Of a stretch of DNA of 64,000 nucleotides, positions 23,946-31,260 are shown in pieces. How positions within the stretch are numbered: position 1 is the stretch's first letter; every line of letters begins with the position of its first letter. The translations under genes and the position numbers were made by a program. Under the pieces are notes generated by a model. That model was not told where the DNA came from. It worked only from the letters and a program-made list of their open reading frames with translations, and searched no databases. The stretch is from Bacteroidales bacterium (GTDB taxonomy: Bacteria > Bacteroidota > Bacteroidia > Bacteroidales > UBA932): NCBI GenBank assembly GCA_017437125.1, contig JAFSBV010000017.1, positions 1 through 64,000 of the forward strand. Reading direction: 5' to 3'.

Positions 23946-23971
23946 GTCATGTCGAGCGAAGTCGAGACATC
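23946..23971 (+). repeat. REP-like palindrome in the leader of the SLC13 gene
   Basis: The 26-base unit starts GTCATGTCGAGCGAAG and ends TCGAGACATC. It forms a hairpin with ATGT/ACAT and CGA/TCG arms around GCGAAG. It is of the same build as the repeats at 19371 and 49836. Confidence 0.65.
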
Positions 23972-23986
23972 TAAAAACAAAGAATT

Positions 23987-25846
23987 ATGATAGCGACATT
24001 AATAATACTTCTCATATCGGCCATCCTCTTTGTCAGCGGCAAGGTCCGCTCCGATCTGGTGGCCCTCTGTGCTCTTCTGGCACTGCTTCTCTGTCAGATC
24101 CTGACACCGGCGGAAGCACTTTCTGGCTTCTCAAACACTACGGTCATCATGATGATCGGCCTGTTCATAGTCGGCGGAGGCATCTTCCAGACGGGTCTGG
24201 CGAAGATGATAGGCAGCAAGGTGATGACCCTTGCGGGAAACAGCGAGCTGAGGCTTTTCCTTCTTGTGATGATCGTGACTTCCGCAATCGGAATGTTCGT
24301 CAGCAACACGGGAACGGTGGCCCTGATGCTTCCTATCGTGGTGAGTATGGCAGCAGCTGCCGGTACATCATCGCGTCGTCTTCTGATGCCTCTGGCCTTT
24401 GCCAGCAGCATGGGAGGTATGATGACCCTTATCGGTACTCCTCCTAACCTTATCGTCAGCGACACTCTTGCGTCTGCCGGTTTCGAGCCTCTCGGCTTCT
24501 TCTCATTCCTTCCGGTAGGTCTCGTGACTCTCGTTGTAGGCATACTTTATCTGCTTCCGGCTACCAAGATGCTTGCACCGAAGGACAAGGCCAAGGACGG
24601 CAAGAAGGGCGGCAAGTCTCTGAAGGAACTGGTGAGCGAATACGGTGTTACGGACAATCTCTTCCGTGTCCATATCAAGGATCATGGTTCAAAGGCCATA
24701 GGACAGACTGTCGTTGACCTGAATATTTACAGGGAATACGGAATCAATGTGCTGGAACTCAGGCGAAGCGCTGGTCAGAACCGCTTTGTACGTACTGTAA
24801 ATCAGCAGCTTGCATCCCCGGATCTTGTGCTGAAGCAGAATGATGTGCTTTATCTTTCCGGCGAACCGGAGATGATAACCAGGTTTGCCGAGGACTATTC
24901 TCTTCGTCTTCTTGACAACCATACCGATGAGATCGACGGAAGCTCTTCGAATGCCTCCCTTGATTTCTTCGATATTGGAGTGGCGGAGATCCTGATCATG
25001 CCTTCGTCATCCATGATCAACCGTACCATTGTCGATGCAGGTTTCCGCAGCAAGTTCAGCGTGAATGTACTTGGAATCCGTCGCAAGAAGGAATATATCC
25101 TTAACGATCTCGGAGAAGTGAAGATGCATGATGGTGACGTTCTTCTCGTGCAGGGCGCGTGGAAGGATATAGCCCGCATGAAGAACGAATCCACAAACTG
25201 GGTCGTTCTCGGCGAGCCGCTTCAGGAGGCGGCAAAGGTTACGCTTGACTATAAGGCTCCTGTCGCTGCGGCCATAATGATAGCCATGATCGTGATGATG
25301 GTGGTGGAGAGCATTCCGGTGGCACCTGTGACATCTGTCCTTCTGGCTGCAGTGCTTATGGTGATTACAGGTTGTGTCCGTAGTGTGGAGGCGGCGTATA
25401 AGACCATAAACTGGCAGACCATAGTGCTTTTCGCCGCGATGCTCCCTATGTCCATAGCCCTTGAAAAGACCGGAGTTTCGGAGATGATTTCCAATGGAAT
25501 CGTCACTGGTCTCGGCGGCAGCGGTCCAAGACTCCTCCTTGCCGGAATATATGCGGCGACTTCTGTCATGACCATCTTCATAAGCAATACGGTAACGGCA
25601 GTCCTGATGGCTCCGATCGCCCTTCAGTGTGCCATGCAGATAGGTGTGAGCCCGGTTCCGTTCATGTTTGCGGTGACTGTGGCAGCCAGCATGTGCTTCG
25701 CATCGCCGTTCTCCACACCGCCTAACGCCCTCGTCATGTCAGCGGGACAATATACATTCATGGACTATGTCAAGGTCGGACTTCCGCTTCAGATCCTCAT
25801 GGGAGTCGTGATGGTCTTTGTTCTTCCTATGTTATTCCCGTTCTGA
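23987..25846 (+). CDS. SLC13-family permease with two TrkA-C domains
   Basis: The 619-residue inner-membrane protein has two halves of membrane helices separated by a soluble middle (about 200-415). FVSNTGTVALMLPIV and LIGTPPNLIVSDTLA in the first half, and FISNTVTAVLMAPIA and SPFSTPPNALVMSAG in the second, are the paired substrate/Na+ motifs of the divalent-anion symporter superfamily. The middle carries two TrkA-C/RCK-C domains (NIYREYGINVLELRR and AGFRSKFSVNVLGIRR), which bind ligands. The substrate may be a dicarboxylate, sulfate or similar anion; it cannot be named. A terminator follows. Confidence 0.9.
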   Translation: MIATLIILLISAILFVSGKVRSDLVALCALLALLLCQILTPAEALSGFSNTTVIMMIGLFIVGGGIFQTGLAKMIGSKVMTLAGNSELRLFLLVMIVTSAIGMFVSNTGTVALMLPIVVSMAAAAGTSSRRLLMPLAFASSMGGMMTLIGTPPNLIVSDTLASAGFEPLGFFSFLPVGLVTLVVGILYLLPATKMLAPKDKAKDGKKGGKSLKELVSEYGVTDNLFRVHIKDHGSKAIGQTVVDLNIYREYGINVLELRRSAGQNRFVRTVNQQLASPDLVLKQNDVLYLSGEPEMITRFAEDYSLRLLDNHTDEIDGSSSNASLDFFDIGVAEILIMPSSSMINRTIVDAGFRSKFSVNVLGIRRKKEYILNDLGEVKMHDGDVLLVQGAWKDIARMKNESTNWVVLGEPLQEAAKVTLDYKAPVAAAIMIAMIVMMVVESIPVAPVTSVLLAAVLMVITGCVRSVEAAYKTINWQTIVLFAAMLPMSIALEKTGVSEMISNGIVTGLGGSGPRLLLAGIYAATSVMTIFISNTVTAVLMAPIALQCAMQIGVSPVPFMFAVTVAASMCFASPFSTPPNALVMSAGQYTFMDYVKVGLPLQILMGVVMVFVLPMLFPF

Positions 25847-25870
25847 TAATAAGGCGGTTTTCGGCAATAT

Positions 25871-25908
25871 ACTCACAATGATTTTTGAAGATTGTTGTGA
25901 GTTTTTTC
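25871..25908 (+). terminator. Terminator after the SLC13 gene
   Basis: ACTCACAA (25871-25878) pairs perfectly with TTGTGAGT (25895-25902), followed by a T-run to 25907. It lies 24 bases past the stop. Confidence 0.85.
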
Positions 25909-25954
25909 GTTTTATGTGTAGTTTTATCGGAAGATAATTGTCTAAAGGGCGTTT

Positions 25955-25962
25955 TAACTTTG
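25955..25962 (+). promoter_or_regulatory. -7 promoter element for the ECF sigma gene
   Basis: TAACTTTG fits TAnnTTTG and lies 10 bases before the ATG. A TTG is 14 bases upstream, closer than usual. The transcript would have almost no leader. Confidence 0.4.
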
Positions 25963-25972
25963 GAACGGACAA

Positions 25973-26446
25973 ATGGAAGAAAAGGAATTTGCGCAAATAG
26001 TGAAGGAACATAAAAGACAGATATATACGGTCTGCTATATGTTCTCGAAAGATGCTGATGAGGTCGCCGACCTGTTTCAGGAGATCCTGATAAACATGTG
26101 GAAAGGTTTCCCGTCATTTCGTGGTGAAAGCTCGGTAAGCACCTGGGTGTGGAGAATAAGTCTCAATACATGTATCAACACCAGGAAAAGACGGAAACTG
26201 GAGACGATCCCCTTGAATGTGAACATCAATCCTTATGAAGATGTCGATGAGGAGGGCTTGCAGGTGCGTCAGCTTTATGAAAGGATAAACAAGCTCGGTC
26301 TGATTGACAGGAGCATAATCCTGATGTGGCTGGAAAATCTCAGTTATGAAGAAATAGGAGCGATACTCGGAATCAGCGCCAAGAACGTTTCCGTAAAACT
26401 TGTCAGGATCAGGGAAAAACTCAAGCAGATGTCAAACAGAAATTAA
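25973..26446 (+). CDS. ECF-type RNA polymerase sigma factor
   Basis: The 157-residue product has sigma region 2 (VCYMFSKDADEVADLFQEILINMWKG, split about 21-46; the DLFQE stretch is typical) and region 4 (SYEEIGAILGISAKNVSVKLVRIREKL, about 123-150). Regions 1 and 3 are absent, as in ECF factors. The next gene, 12 bases on, encodes a membrane protein without the zinc-binding anti-sigma motif, so its partner is not obvious. Confidence 0.93.
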   Translation: MEEKEFAQIVKEHKRQIYTVCYMFSKDADEVADLFQEILINMWKGFPSFRGESSVSTWVWRISLNTCINTRKRRKLETIPLNVNINPYEDVDEEGLQVRQLYERINKLGLIDRSIILMWLENLSYEEIGAILGISAKNVSVKLVRIREKLKQMSNRN

Positions 26447-26458
26447 TCAGACGGAGTT

Positions 26459-27046
26459 ATGGAAGACAATAGATTTGAATTGAGCAGCGAGTTGGAGGAA
26501 ATGCGCCAGCAGTTCGCAATAATGAAGGAAAGGTTTGATCGTCAGGAGATTGTGACGGACAGGCTTTTGAGAGAGACTCAGAAGAGAAGGATAAATATCT
26601 TCGACTGGCTGACTCTGTATGGACCGATTATATTTATCTTGATACTGACACCCGGCTTACCTTTCTTCTGCAGATATTATGGTCTGCCAGTATGGGTTGC
26701 CGTAATGGTAGTGTTACTGGCTGTTCTGGCTGTCATATGGCAGTTTTACGAGCGAATGAAATACAGAGAGACCTTCCGTTTTGAGGGAGATGTGCTTCAG
26801 AGCGCCGGATGTGTCAGAAATTTCAGAAGAAGATCCTTCAAGATGTCAATTGTCTCAGGTGTCGTATCGGTTCTGGCTCTTGCCATAGGATATTCCGCAT
26901 GGCTTCCCTATGTACAGTTGACAGACGATCCTTTCAGGTGGATCCTGTTCATTCTGCTCTTTCTGGGGGTGATTGCGGCGGTTGTTGCGCTTGACATCAA
27001 AAGTCTGCGTATCCTGGACAACATCATCAATGACCTGGAGCAATAG
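26459..27046 (+). CDS. Four-helix membrane protein cotranscribed with the ECF sigma factor
   Basis: The 195-residue product has a charged N-terminal helix (about 1-42, likely coiled coil: LSSELEEMRQQFAIMKERF). Four membrane segments follow, in two pairs, separated by a basic loop (CVRNFRRRSFKM). I do not recognise a family. The first 45 residues would face the cytoplasm and could bind the sigma factor. A membrane anti-sigma role is inference from operon position (12-base gap) only; no HxxxCxxC motif is present. Confidence 0.75.
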   Translation: MEDNRFELSSELEEMRQQFAIMKERFDRQEIVTDRLLRETQKRRINIFDWLTLYGPIIFILILTPGLPFFCRYYGLPVWVAVMVVLLAVLAVIWQFYERMKYRETFRFEGDVLQSAGCVRNFRRRSFKMSIVSGVVSVLALAIGYSAWLPYVQLTDDPFRWILFILLFLGVIAAVVALDIKSLRILDNIINDLEQ

Positions 27047-27049
27047 AAA

Positions 27050-27090
27050 ACCTCTCATGTTGGGCAAAATCGTCACCCATCATGAGAGGT
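27050..27090. terminator. Bidirectional terminator between the sigma operon and the aquaporin gene
   Basis: ACCTCTCATG (27050-27059) pairs perfectly with CATGAGAGGT (27081-27090). On the minus strand it is followed by TTTTCTATT. Confidence 0.7.
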
Positions 27091-27125
27091 AATCTGTCTT
27101 CAACACCAGCACAGGCCGGGTCGTG

Positions 27126-27158
27126 TCACATGGTGGGCGGCAAAAATGCCCACCGTGA
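27126..27158 (-). terminator. Hairpin just after the aquaporin stop codon
   Basis: GGTGGGC (27132-27138) pairs with GCCCACC (27148-27154), extended by TCAC/GTGA. It starts 2 bases past the stop. No T-run follows, so it may act with the hairpin at 27050-27090. Confidence 0.45.
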
Positions 27159-27160
27159 GA

Positions 27161-27868
27161 TTATTCAGCCTTCTTGCAGCAGCATTTGCAGTCGCTGCCG
27201 AGACATTTCCATACTACTGCGCTGAGTGCAGCACCGATGAACGGAGCAACGATGAACAGCCAGAGCTGCTGGAGGGCCTGTCCGCCTGCGAAGAGTGCAG
27301 GGCCGATGCTTCGTGCAGGGTTCACTGATGTTCCGGTGATAGGAATGCATACGATGTGTACGAGAACAAGGGTAAGTCCGATTGCAAGACCGGCAAAATT
27401 GCCGGCGCCCTTCTTTTCGTCTGTTGCACCGAGGACAACCAGAACGAATACGAATGTAAAGACAACCTCAGCGATAAGAGCCTGCCACATCTCGCCAGCA
27501 TCGAATGTGTTGGCACCTGTAGCTGTGCATCCTGCATCGTTTGCTCCTGTAGAAGTCAGAGCGAAGAGGATTGCTGAACCTATGACTGCACCGATTACCT
27601 GGAATACCATGTACATTCCGGCATCCTTTCCGCTCATACGGCCGGACATCCATACTCCGAGAGTTATGGCCGGATTGATGTGGCAGCCGGAGATGCCTCC
27701 GATGCAATAAGCCATGGCTACGACAGAAAGACCGAATGCGAGTGCTACTCCCAGTGTGCCTACTCCTGCTCCACAGGCAGCTGCTGCTCCACCAGCCATA
27801 ACGGCACTGCCGCAACCCATAAGTACGAGAACCATTGTTCCCACCATTTCAGCGAAATACTTTTTCAT
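27161..27868 (-). CDS. aqpZ: Aquaporin Z-like water channel (MIP family)
   Basis: The 235-residue protein has six membrane helices and the two half-helix NPA motifs: GCHINPAITLGVW (about 63-75) and GTSVNPARSIGPALF (about 186-200). Small residues around the second NPA, with Arg following it, favour a water-selective channel over a glycerol facilitator. The C-terminus is Cys/Lys-rich (CLGSDCKCCCKKAE), unusual for the family and possibly metal-binding or membrane-proximal. Confidence 0.93.
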   Translation of the reverse strand: MKKYFAEMVGTMVLVLMGCGSAVMAGGAAAACGAGVGTLGVALAFGLSVVAMAYCIGGISGCHINPAITLGVWMSGRMSGKDAGMYMVFQVIGAVIGSAILFALTSTGANDAGCTATGANTFDAGEMWQALIAEVVFTFVFVLVVLGATDEKKGAGNFAGLAIGLTLVLVHIVCIPITGTSVNPARSIGPALFAGGQALQQLWLFIVAPFIGAALSAVVWKCLGSDCKCCCKKAE

Positions 27869-27964
27869 GTCTGTTCAGTTTAGTGGTTGATAAATATAGT
27901 TACCGGCACTAAAGGTAGTGATTTTTCTGCGTAAACAGATAAGGAATTCTCTATAAATCAATAA

Positions 27965-27990
27965 AAAACCGCCTGACGGGAGTCAGACGG
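27965..27990 (-). terminator. Terminator after the superoxide reductase gene
   Basis: On the minus strand CCGTCTGAC pairs with GTCAGGCGG (27969-27990, one mismatch), followed directly by TTTTTTATT. Confidence 0.8.
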
Positions 27991-28024
27991 AACAAATGCT
28001 TTGCGGTCTTTCTGACCGATAGGC

Positions 28025-28399
28025 CTACAACACGGTCTTCCAGAGACCATGCAGGTTGCAGTATTCATATACGGCTACAGGCTTGCCAGTGCATGTGCAT
28101 ATTTCAGCTTCCGGCTTGTCTTTGAGATCGACCCGGATGCCTCCGTTTTCATTTTCCACATATATGAATGCGATGTGATGTTCCGGAAGCATAGGATGCG
28201 GGACGCTTCCGACCTCGACCTTGATCCTGCAGTCATTGATGCGGGTTACTACAGGTACATGCTTCTCGTTGCTTGCATCCACTGTGTTAGGGATGAGTTC
28301 CTGCATCTGTTCGCCGCAGCACACGACAGGGACCTTGGAATCAACCACCTTGATGATGACGTTGCCGCAATGGCGGCATTTGTAGAATTTCACAGCCAT
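28025..28399 (-). CDS. dfx: Desulfoferrodoxin (superoxide reductase)
   Basis: The 124-residue product has the N-terminal rubredoxin-like Fe(SCys)4 centre (CRHCG at 8-12 and CC at 27-28). The catalytic superoxide-reductase domain has His ligands in KHVPVV, VPHPMLPEHHI, and the Cys-His pair CNLHGLW near the end. It reduces superoxide to peroxide without making oxygen and is typical of anaerobes. Length is normal for the two-iron form. Confidence 0.95.
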   Translation of the reverse strand: MAVKFYKCRHCGNVIIKVVDSKVPVVCCGEQMQELIPNTVDASNEKHVPVVTRINDCRIKVEVGSVPHPMLPEHHIAFIYVENENGGIRVDLKDKPEAEICTCTGKPVAVYEYCNLHGLWKTVL

Positions 28400-28484
28400 G
28401 ATAATATGTTTTATATGTTAATGTCGGTGGTTACTGCAATAATCAGGCTGAAATCGGTATATTTGTGAGAGAAAAGTAATTGAT

Positions 28485-28952
28485 ATGGAAGCACCTGTCC
28501 TTAATGCACATAATAAAGCGGAGCATGAGCCGTCTCATACCTGCGAACACGTACTGAATGCTACGATGGTGGCGATGTTCGGATGTCCCCGTTCGAGGAA
28601 TGCACATATTGAAAAGAAGAAATCGAAGTGTGACTATCTGCTTGATAATGAGCCGTCTGCGGATGTTGTTGCGGAGATTGAAAGAAAGGTCAATGAGGTG
28701 ATCGCTGCAGGATTGCCGGTTACTGTCGAGTTCATGAATCGTGAGCAGGCGGCTTTGTTTGTTGACTTGAGCAAACTTCCGGAAGACGCGTCCGAGACAC
28801 TCAGGATAGTGAGGATAGGGGACTATGATGCCTGCGCTTGCATAGGAGCCCATGTTTCGGATACATCGGAAATCGGATCGTTCAGGATCATCAGCCATTC
28901 ATATGCAGACGGAGTTTGGCGCGTGAGATGGAAGGTCGCTGCTGCCTTATAG
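28485..28952 (+). CDS. AlaX/ThrRS-type editing-domain protein
   Basis: The 155-residue product carries the zinc-binding pattern of the second additional domain of alanyl- and threonyl-tRNA synthetases: HTCEH (18-22, HxxxH) and CACIGAHVSDTSEIG (CxxxH). It is free-standing and lacks any synthetase part. Free AlaX-type proteins hydrolyse mischarged Ser- or Gly-tRNA(Ala). The second domain and RWK-rich end are short, and substrate is unknown. The end overlaps the converging NUDIX gene by 6 bases. Confidence 0.85.
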   Translation: MEAPVLNAHNKAEHEPSHTCEHVLNATMVAMFGCPRSRNAHIEKKKSKCDYLLDNEPSADVVAEIERKVNEVIAAGLPVTVEFMNREQAALFVDLSKLPEDASETLRIVRIGDYDACACIGAHVSDTSEIGSFRIISHSYADGVWRVRWKVAAAL

Positions 28953-29333
28953 AATTTTCCTGATATTCTGAATCAGCCCCTCGTCAGCCGGCAGCCATTT
29001 TACCGAATTCAGGGTTTCACGGCCGAGCCATGTGGCAGCCTCGTGCTCGTTGAGGTGCATTGACTCCGACAGAAGCGTGCATATGAAGCAATGCATGGTC
29101 AGATGGAAGTCCGGATAATCCCATTCCACGGTCTCCAGAAGTTCTCCGACCTCGATCTCGGCATCCAGTTCCTCCCTGATTTCCCTCTTCAGGGCTTCCT
29201 GAGGGCATTCTCCCGCCTCGATCTTCCCGCCTGGAAACTCCCACCAGCCCTGCCATCGGCCATATCCTCTTTGGGTCGCGAAGACCTGCCTGCCCTTGAT
29301 CATTATTGCTGCTACGACTTCTATTCTTTTCAT
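28947..29333 (-). CDS. mutT: NUDIX hydrolase (MutT-like)
   Basis: The 128-residue product contains a complete Nudix box: GGKIEAGECPQEALKREIRE with the following EELDAE. QGWWEFPGG precedes it, as in MutT, which removes 8-oxo-dGTP. The start is placed at the Met before KRIEVVAAIMIKG, since upstream codons are few and begin with GTG. The small size and the WWEFPGGK context favour an 8-oxo-dGTP diphosphatase, but other nucleotides are possible. Confidence 0.88.
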   Translation of the reverse strand: MKRIEVVAAIMIKGRQVFATQRGYGRWQGWWEFPGGKIEAGECPQEALKREIREELDAEIEVGELLETVEWDYPDFHLTMHCFICTLLSESMHLNEHEAATWLGRETLNSVKWLPADEGLIQNIRKIL

Positions 29334-29433
29334 ATGTCGGGTCACTTATTGCACAGAGACAAAATTAAGTAAATTTCCTGTTATGACAATGTTGACGGCC
29401 CGGTGGCGGTCACTTGTTGGTGTTACGTCCGTC

Positions 29434-29546
29434 GTGCCGTTGAGCGGGAAAAGGCTCGTTGAAGCAACTCCGCCCGCTCAACGGCACTGAAACAGTCCCC
29501 GTTGAGCGACGGAAACCAATCCAGAGTGCCTTTCCCGCTCAACGGC
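29434..29546. repeat. Cluster of CCGTTGAGCGGG inverted repeats
   Basis: Four related units alternate in direction: 29434-29451, 29473-29487 (inverted), 29499-29508, 29531-29546 (inverted). GTGCCGTTGAGCGGG (29434-29448) is the perfect inverse of 29473-29487, and GCCGTTGAGCGGGAAA (29436-29451) of 29531-29546. They lie in the 290-base gap between the NUDIX gene and tRNA-Leu, which otherwise shows no gene. Alternative hairpins are possible, as in REP doublets. Confidence 0.75.
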
Positions 29547-29621
29547 TTACCACACGGTCCCCACCATTGATAGCCTTAACACAAAAACCCCTCTCAGAAT
29601 TACTTCCAAGAGGGATTTATG

Positions 29622-29707
29622 TGCTCCGGACGGGAATCGAACCCGTACGGCCATTTCTGGCCACGGGATTTTAAGTCCCGCGTGTCTACCTATTCCACCA
29701 CCAGAGC
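29622..29707 (-). tRNA. tRNA-Leu (UAA)
   Basis: On the minus strand the acceptor stem GCTCTGG pairs with CCGGAGC (one G-T). The anticodon stem CGGGA/TCCCG encloses CTTAAAA with anticodon TAA. The long variable arm GGCCAGAAATGGCC is typical of class II Leu tRNAs. The T-loop TTCGATT is normal. CCA is not encoded. Confidence 0.96.
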
Positions 29708-29821
29708 GATGGGACTGCAAAGATAGTCAAATTTCGGAAAATCCGAATGATTCGTATTAAAACTGTATGGTAAGATGGGGATCCCAGATCAAGTCAAGGC
29801 TGACGTACGGACAGGAAAGGA

Positions 29822-30925
29822 CTACCAGAACCATGCGGAGCTCCAGCCGAGCACTACGGAATTCATCCATGGAGCGGTACGGGAGAGGCTGAAGGATTCG
29901 AAGTCAGCGAAAGCCTTGACCTTGAAGTTGCTGTCGAGAAGGAAGCTCATGCTTATGCCGGCTGCGAGGTCCGCTCCGCCTGAAAATGAAGATCCGACCT
30001 CCTGGGCCTTGGACGGAACCCATGCATAACCTGCCATCACATGTGTCTGGAACTCAAGCCTTTTCAGTATGTGCAGGTTCCAGTATCCTCCGGCGAGTGC
30101 ACTATACATTTCGGAAGTCCGGCTGCCTGACCAGATGAGAGAATTGGCTGATATCCTTGCTGTGGCTCCGACACCGGGCTTGACCGGAATATCGGCAGAA
30201 ATTCCCACGAGACCTCCACGCAGAGGCATCGTTCCCATATCCTTCATACCCTCGTAGCCGATGATGTGCCTGTGTCCGAAAAGCAGTTCCGCTACATAAT
30301 GTTTCTCAGAAGGATCATAATAGAACTTGCAAGGATTATAAATATCTGACAGACCCTTCTCCTTGAACAGAAGATCCGAAAGGTAATATCCGAGATGTAC
30401 CGAGCCTATGCCGATTGCCGCTCCGGCCGCTATGTCCGTCATCCAATGCTTGTTGTTGAGGATCCTGGATACTCCCGTCGCGGCTGCGAGAGTATATCCT
30501 CCGATGCTGAACCACGGGCTGCGCCATCCGTATTCCTTGTAAAGCATGGTAGCTGACATGAAGGCTGTTGCCGTATGTCCGGAAGGAAATGAATTGTTCT
30601 GACTTCCGTCCGGGCGGGGACGCTGAACGGTGTATTTCAGACCGTTAACGGCCGTTGCCATGATGCCTACGGAAAATACGTCGGAAACGAGCATCCTCGG
30701 CCATGAACTCCGGCTTTCATATCCGCACGCCTTCATGACGACCATCAGTCCTGCAGGCGAATACTGCAGATAATCGTCATATGTGAATCTGAAATTCTGA
30801 AGGGAGGAATTGCGCAGGCTGTTGATGTCGCTGTCGAATCTATTATATTGAGCATGAGAGAGTTGCATTCCCATAAACATGAGAATGACAACGCATGCCA
30901 GATATGAGGAAAACCTTTTAATCAT
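29822..30925 (-). CDS. PAP2-family phosphatase, exported
   Basis: The 367-residue product has a signal peptide (ending near HAQ). Its type 2 phosphatidic acid phosphatase core has KYTVQRPRP, PSGHT and SRILNNKHWMTDI (together about 115-185), the three PAP2 active-site motifs with His in the second and third. The C-terminal 160 residues are predicted beta-rich with alternating aromatic residues (SEMYSALAGGYWNLHIL; FADFESFSLSR), perhaps a barrel. It likely removes phosphate from lipid phosphates such as undecaprenyl-PP or lipid A; target unproven. Confidence 0.87.
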   Translation of the reverse strand: MIKRFSSYLACVVILMFMGMQLSHAQYNRFDSDINSLRNSSLQNFRFTYDDYLQYSPAGLMVVMKACGYESRSSWPRMLVSDVFSVGIMATAVNGLKYTVQRPRPDGSQNNSFPSGHTATAFMSATMLYKEYGWRSPWFSIGGYTLAAATGVSRILNNKHWMTDIAAGAAIGIGSVHLGYYLSDLLFKEKGLSDIYNPCKFYYDPSEKHYVAELLFGHRHIIGYEGMKDMGTMPLRGGLVGISADIPVKPGVGATARISANSLIWSGSRTSEMYSALAGGYWNLHILKRLEFQTHVMAGYAWVPSKAQEVGSSFSGGADLAAGISMSFLLDSNFKVKAFADFESFSLSRTAPWMNSVVLGWSSAWFW

Positions 30926-30946
30926 TGCTATACGCCAAAAATACGT

Positions 30947-30954
30947 TAAATTTG
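30947..30954 (+). promoter_or_regulatory. -7 element before the glycosyltransferase fragment
   Basis: TAAATTTG fits TAnnTTTG, 21 bases before the ATG at 30975. The promoter thus seems intact although the gene is not. Confidence 0.45.
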
Positions 30955-30974
30955 CAGTAAATCAAAACCGTACG

Positions 30975-31220
30975 ATGAAAAGATATAATGACTATAGGAC
31001 AAGCAAGAGGACAGTGGAGGTTCATGACCTCAGCTTCCTCAGCGATCCGGACCATCATTACGGCTGGTTCAAGCGTCATTACCGTCATCACAAGCTTCGT
31101 CGTGCGCTGAAGAAGGCAGAGGTCATCATTGCCCATAATACCAAAGTAGCGACGGATCTCACCCGATATTATTTCATCCCTAAAGAACGGGTCACCATAT
31201 CATCTCCCCACAAACCCTAA
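30975..31220 (+). pseudogene. Fragment of a GT4-type glycosyltransferase
   Basis: The 81 codons contain TVEVHDLSFL, then a stretch of basic residues, then ALKKAEVIIAHNTKVATDL and IPKERVTI. This order (HDLxFL, RRALKKADxIIAxS, IPxEKVxxI) is that of the middle of family GT4 enzymes, which are about 350-400 residues long. Both the N-terminal acceptor domain and the nucleotide-sugar-binding half are missing. The frame ends where it runs into the comF-like segment at 31200-31256, so the gene was probably cut by that joint. Confidence 0.65.
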
Positions 31221-31256
31221 GGTCGTCACGCTGATCCTCACACAAGGCGGGAAGAC
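31200..31256 (-). pseudogene. Detached copy of the comF 3' end
   Basis: The minus strand encodes VFPPCVRISVTTLGFVGR and a TGA. The last 19 codons of the intact comF (33173 onward) encode VFPPCVRISVATLGFVGGA. 29 bases (31228-31256 and 33204-33232) are identical and the next 18 differ at six positions, mostly silent. Such codon-level divergence suggests homologous sequence from another lineage, not a fresh duplication. Confidence 0.75.
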
Positions 31257-31260
31257 ACTA

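Noticed and set aside
28947-29333. Start of the NUDIX gene at the upstream GTG (29345)
   Set aside because: The four added residues do not match the family; the internal Met gives the usual short lead into the first strand.
29434-29546. CRISPR array
   Set aside because: Only four units, in alternating direction and with uneven spacing, and no cas genes in the window.
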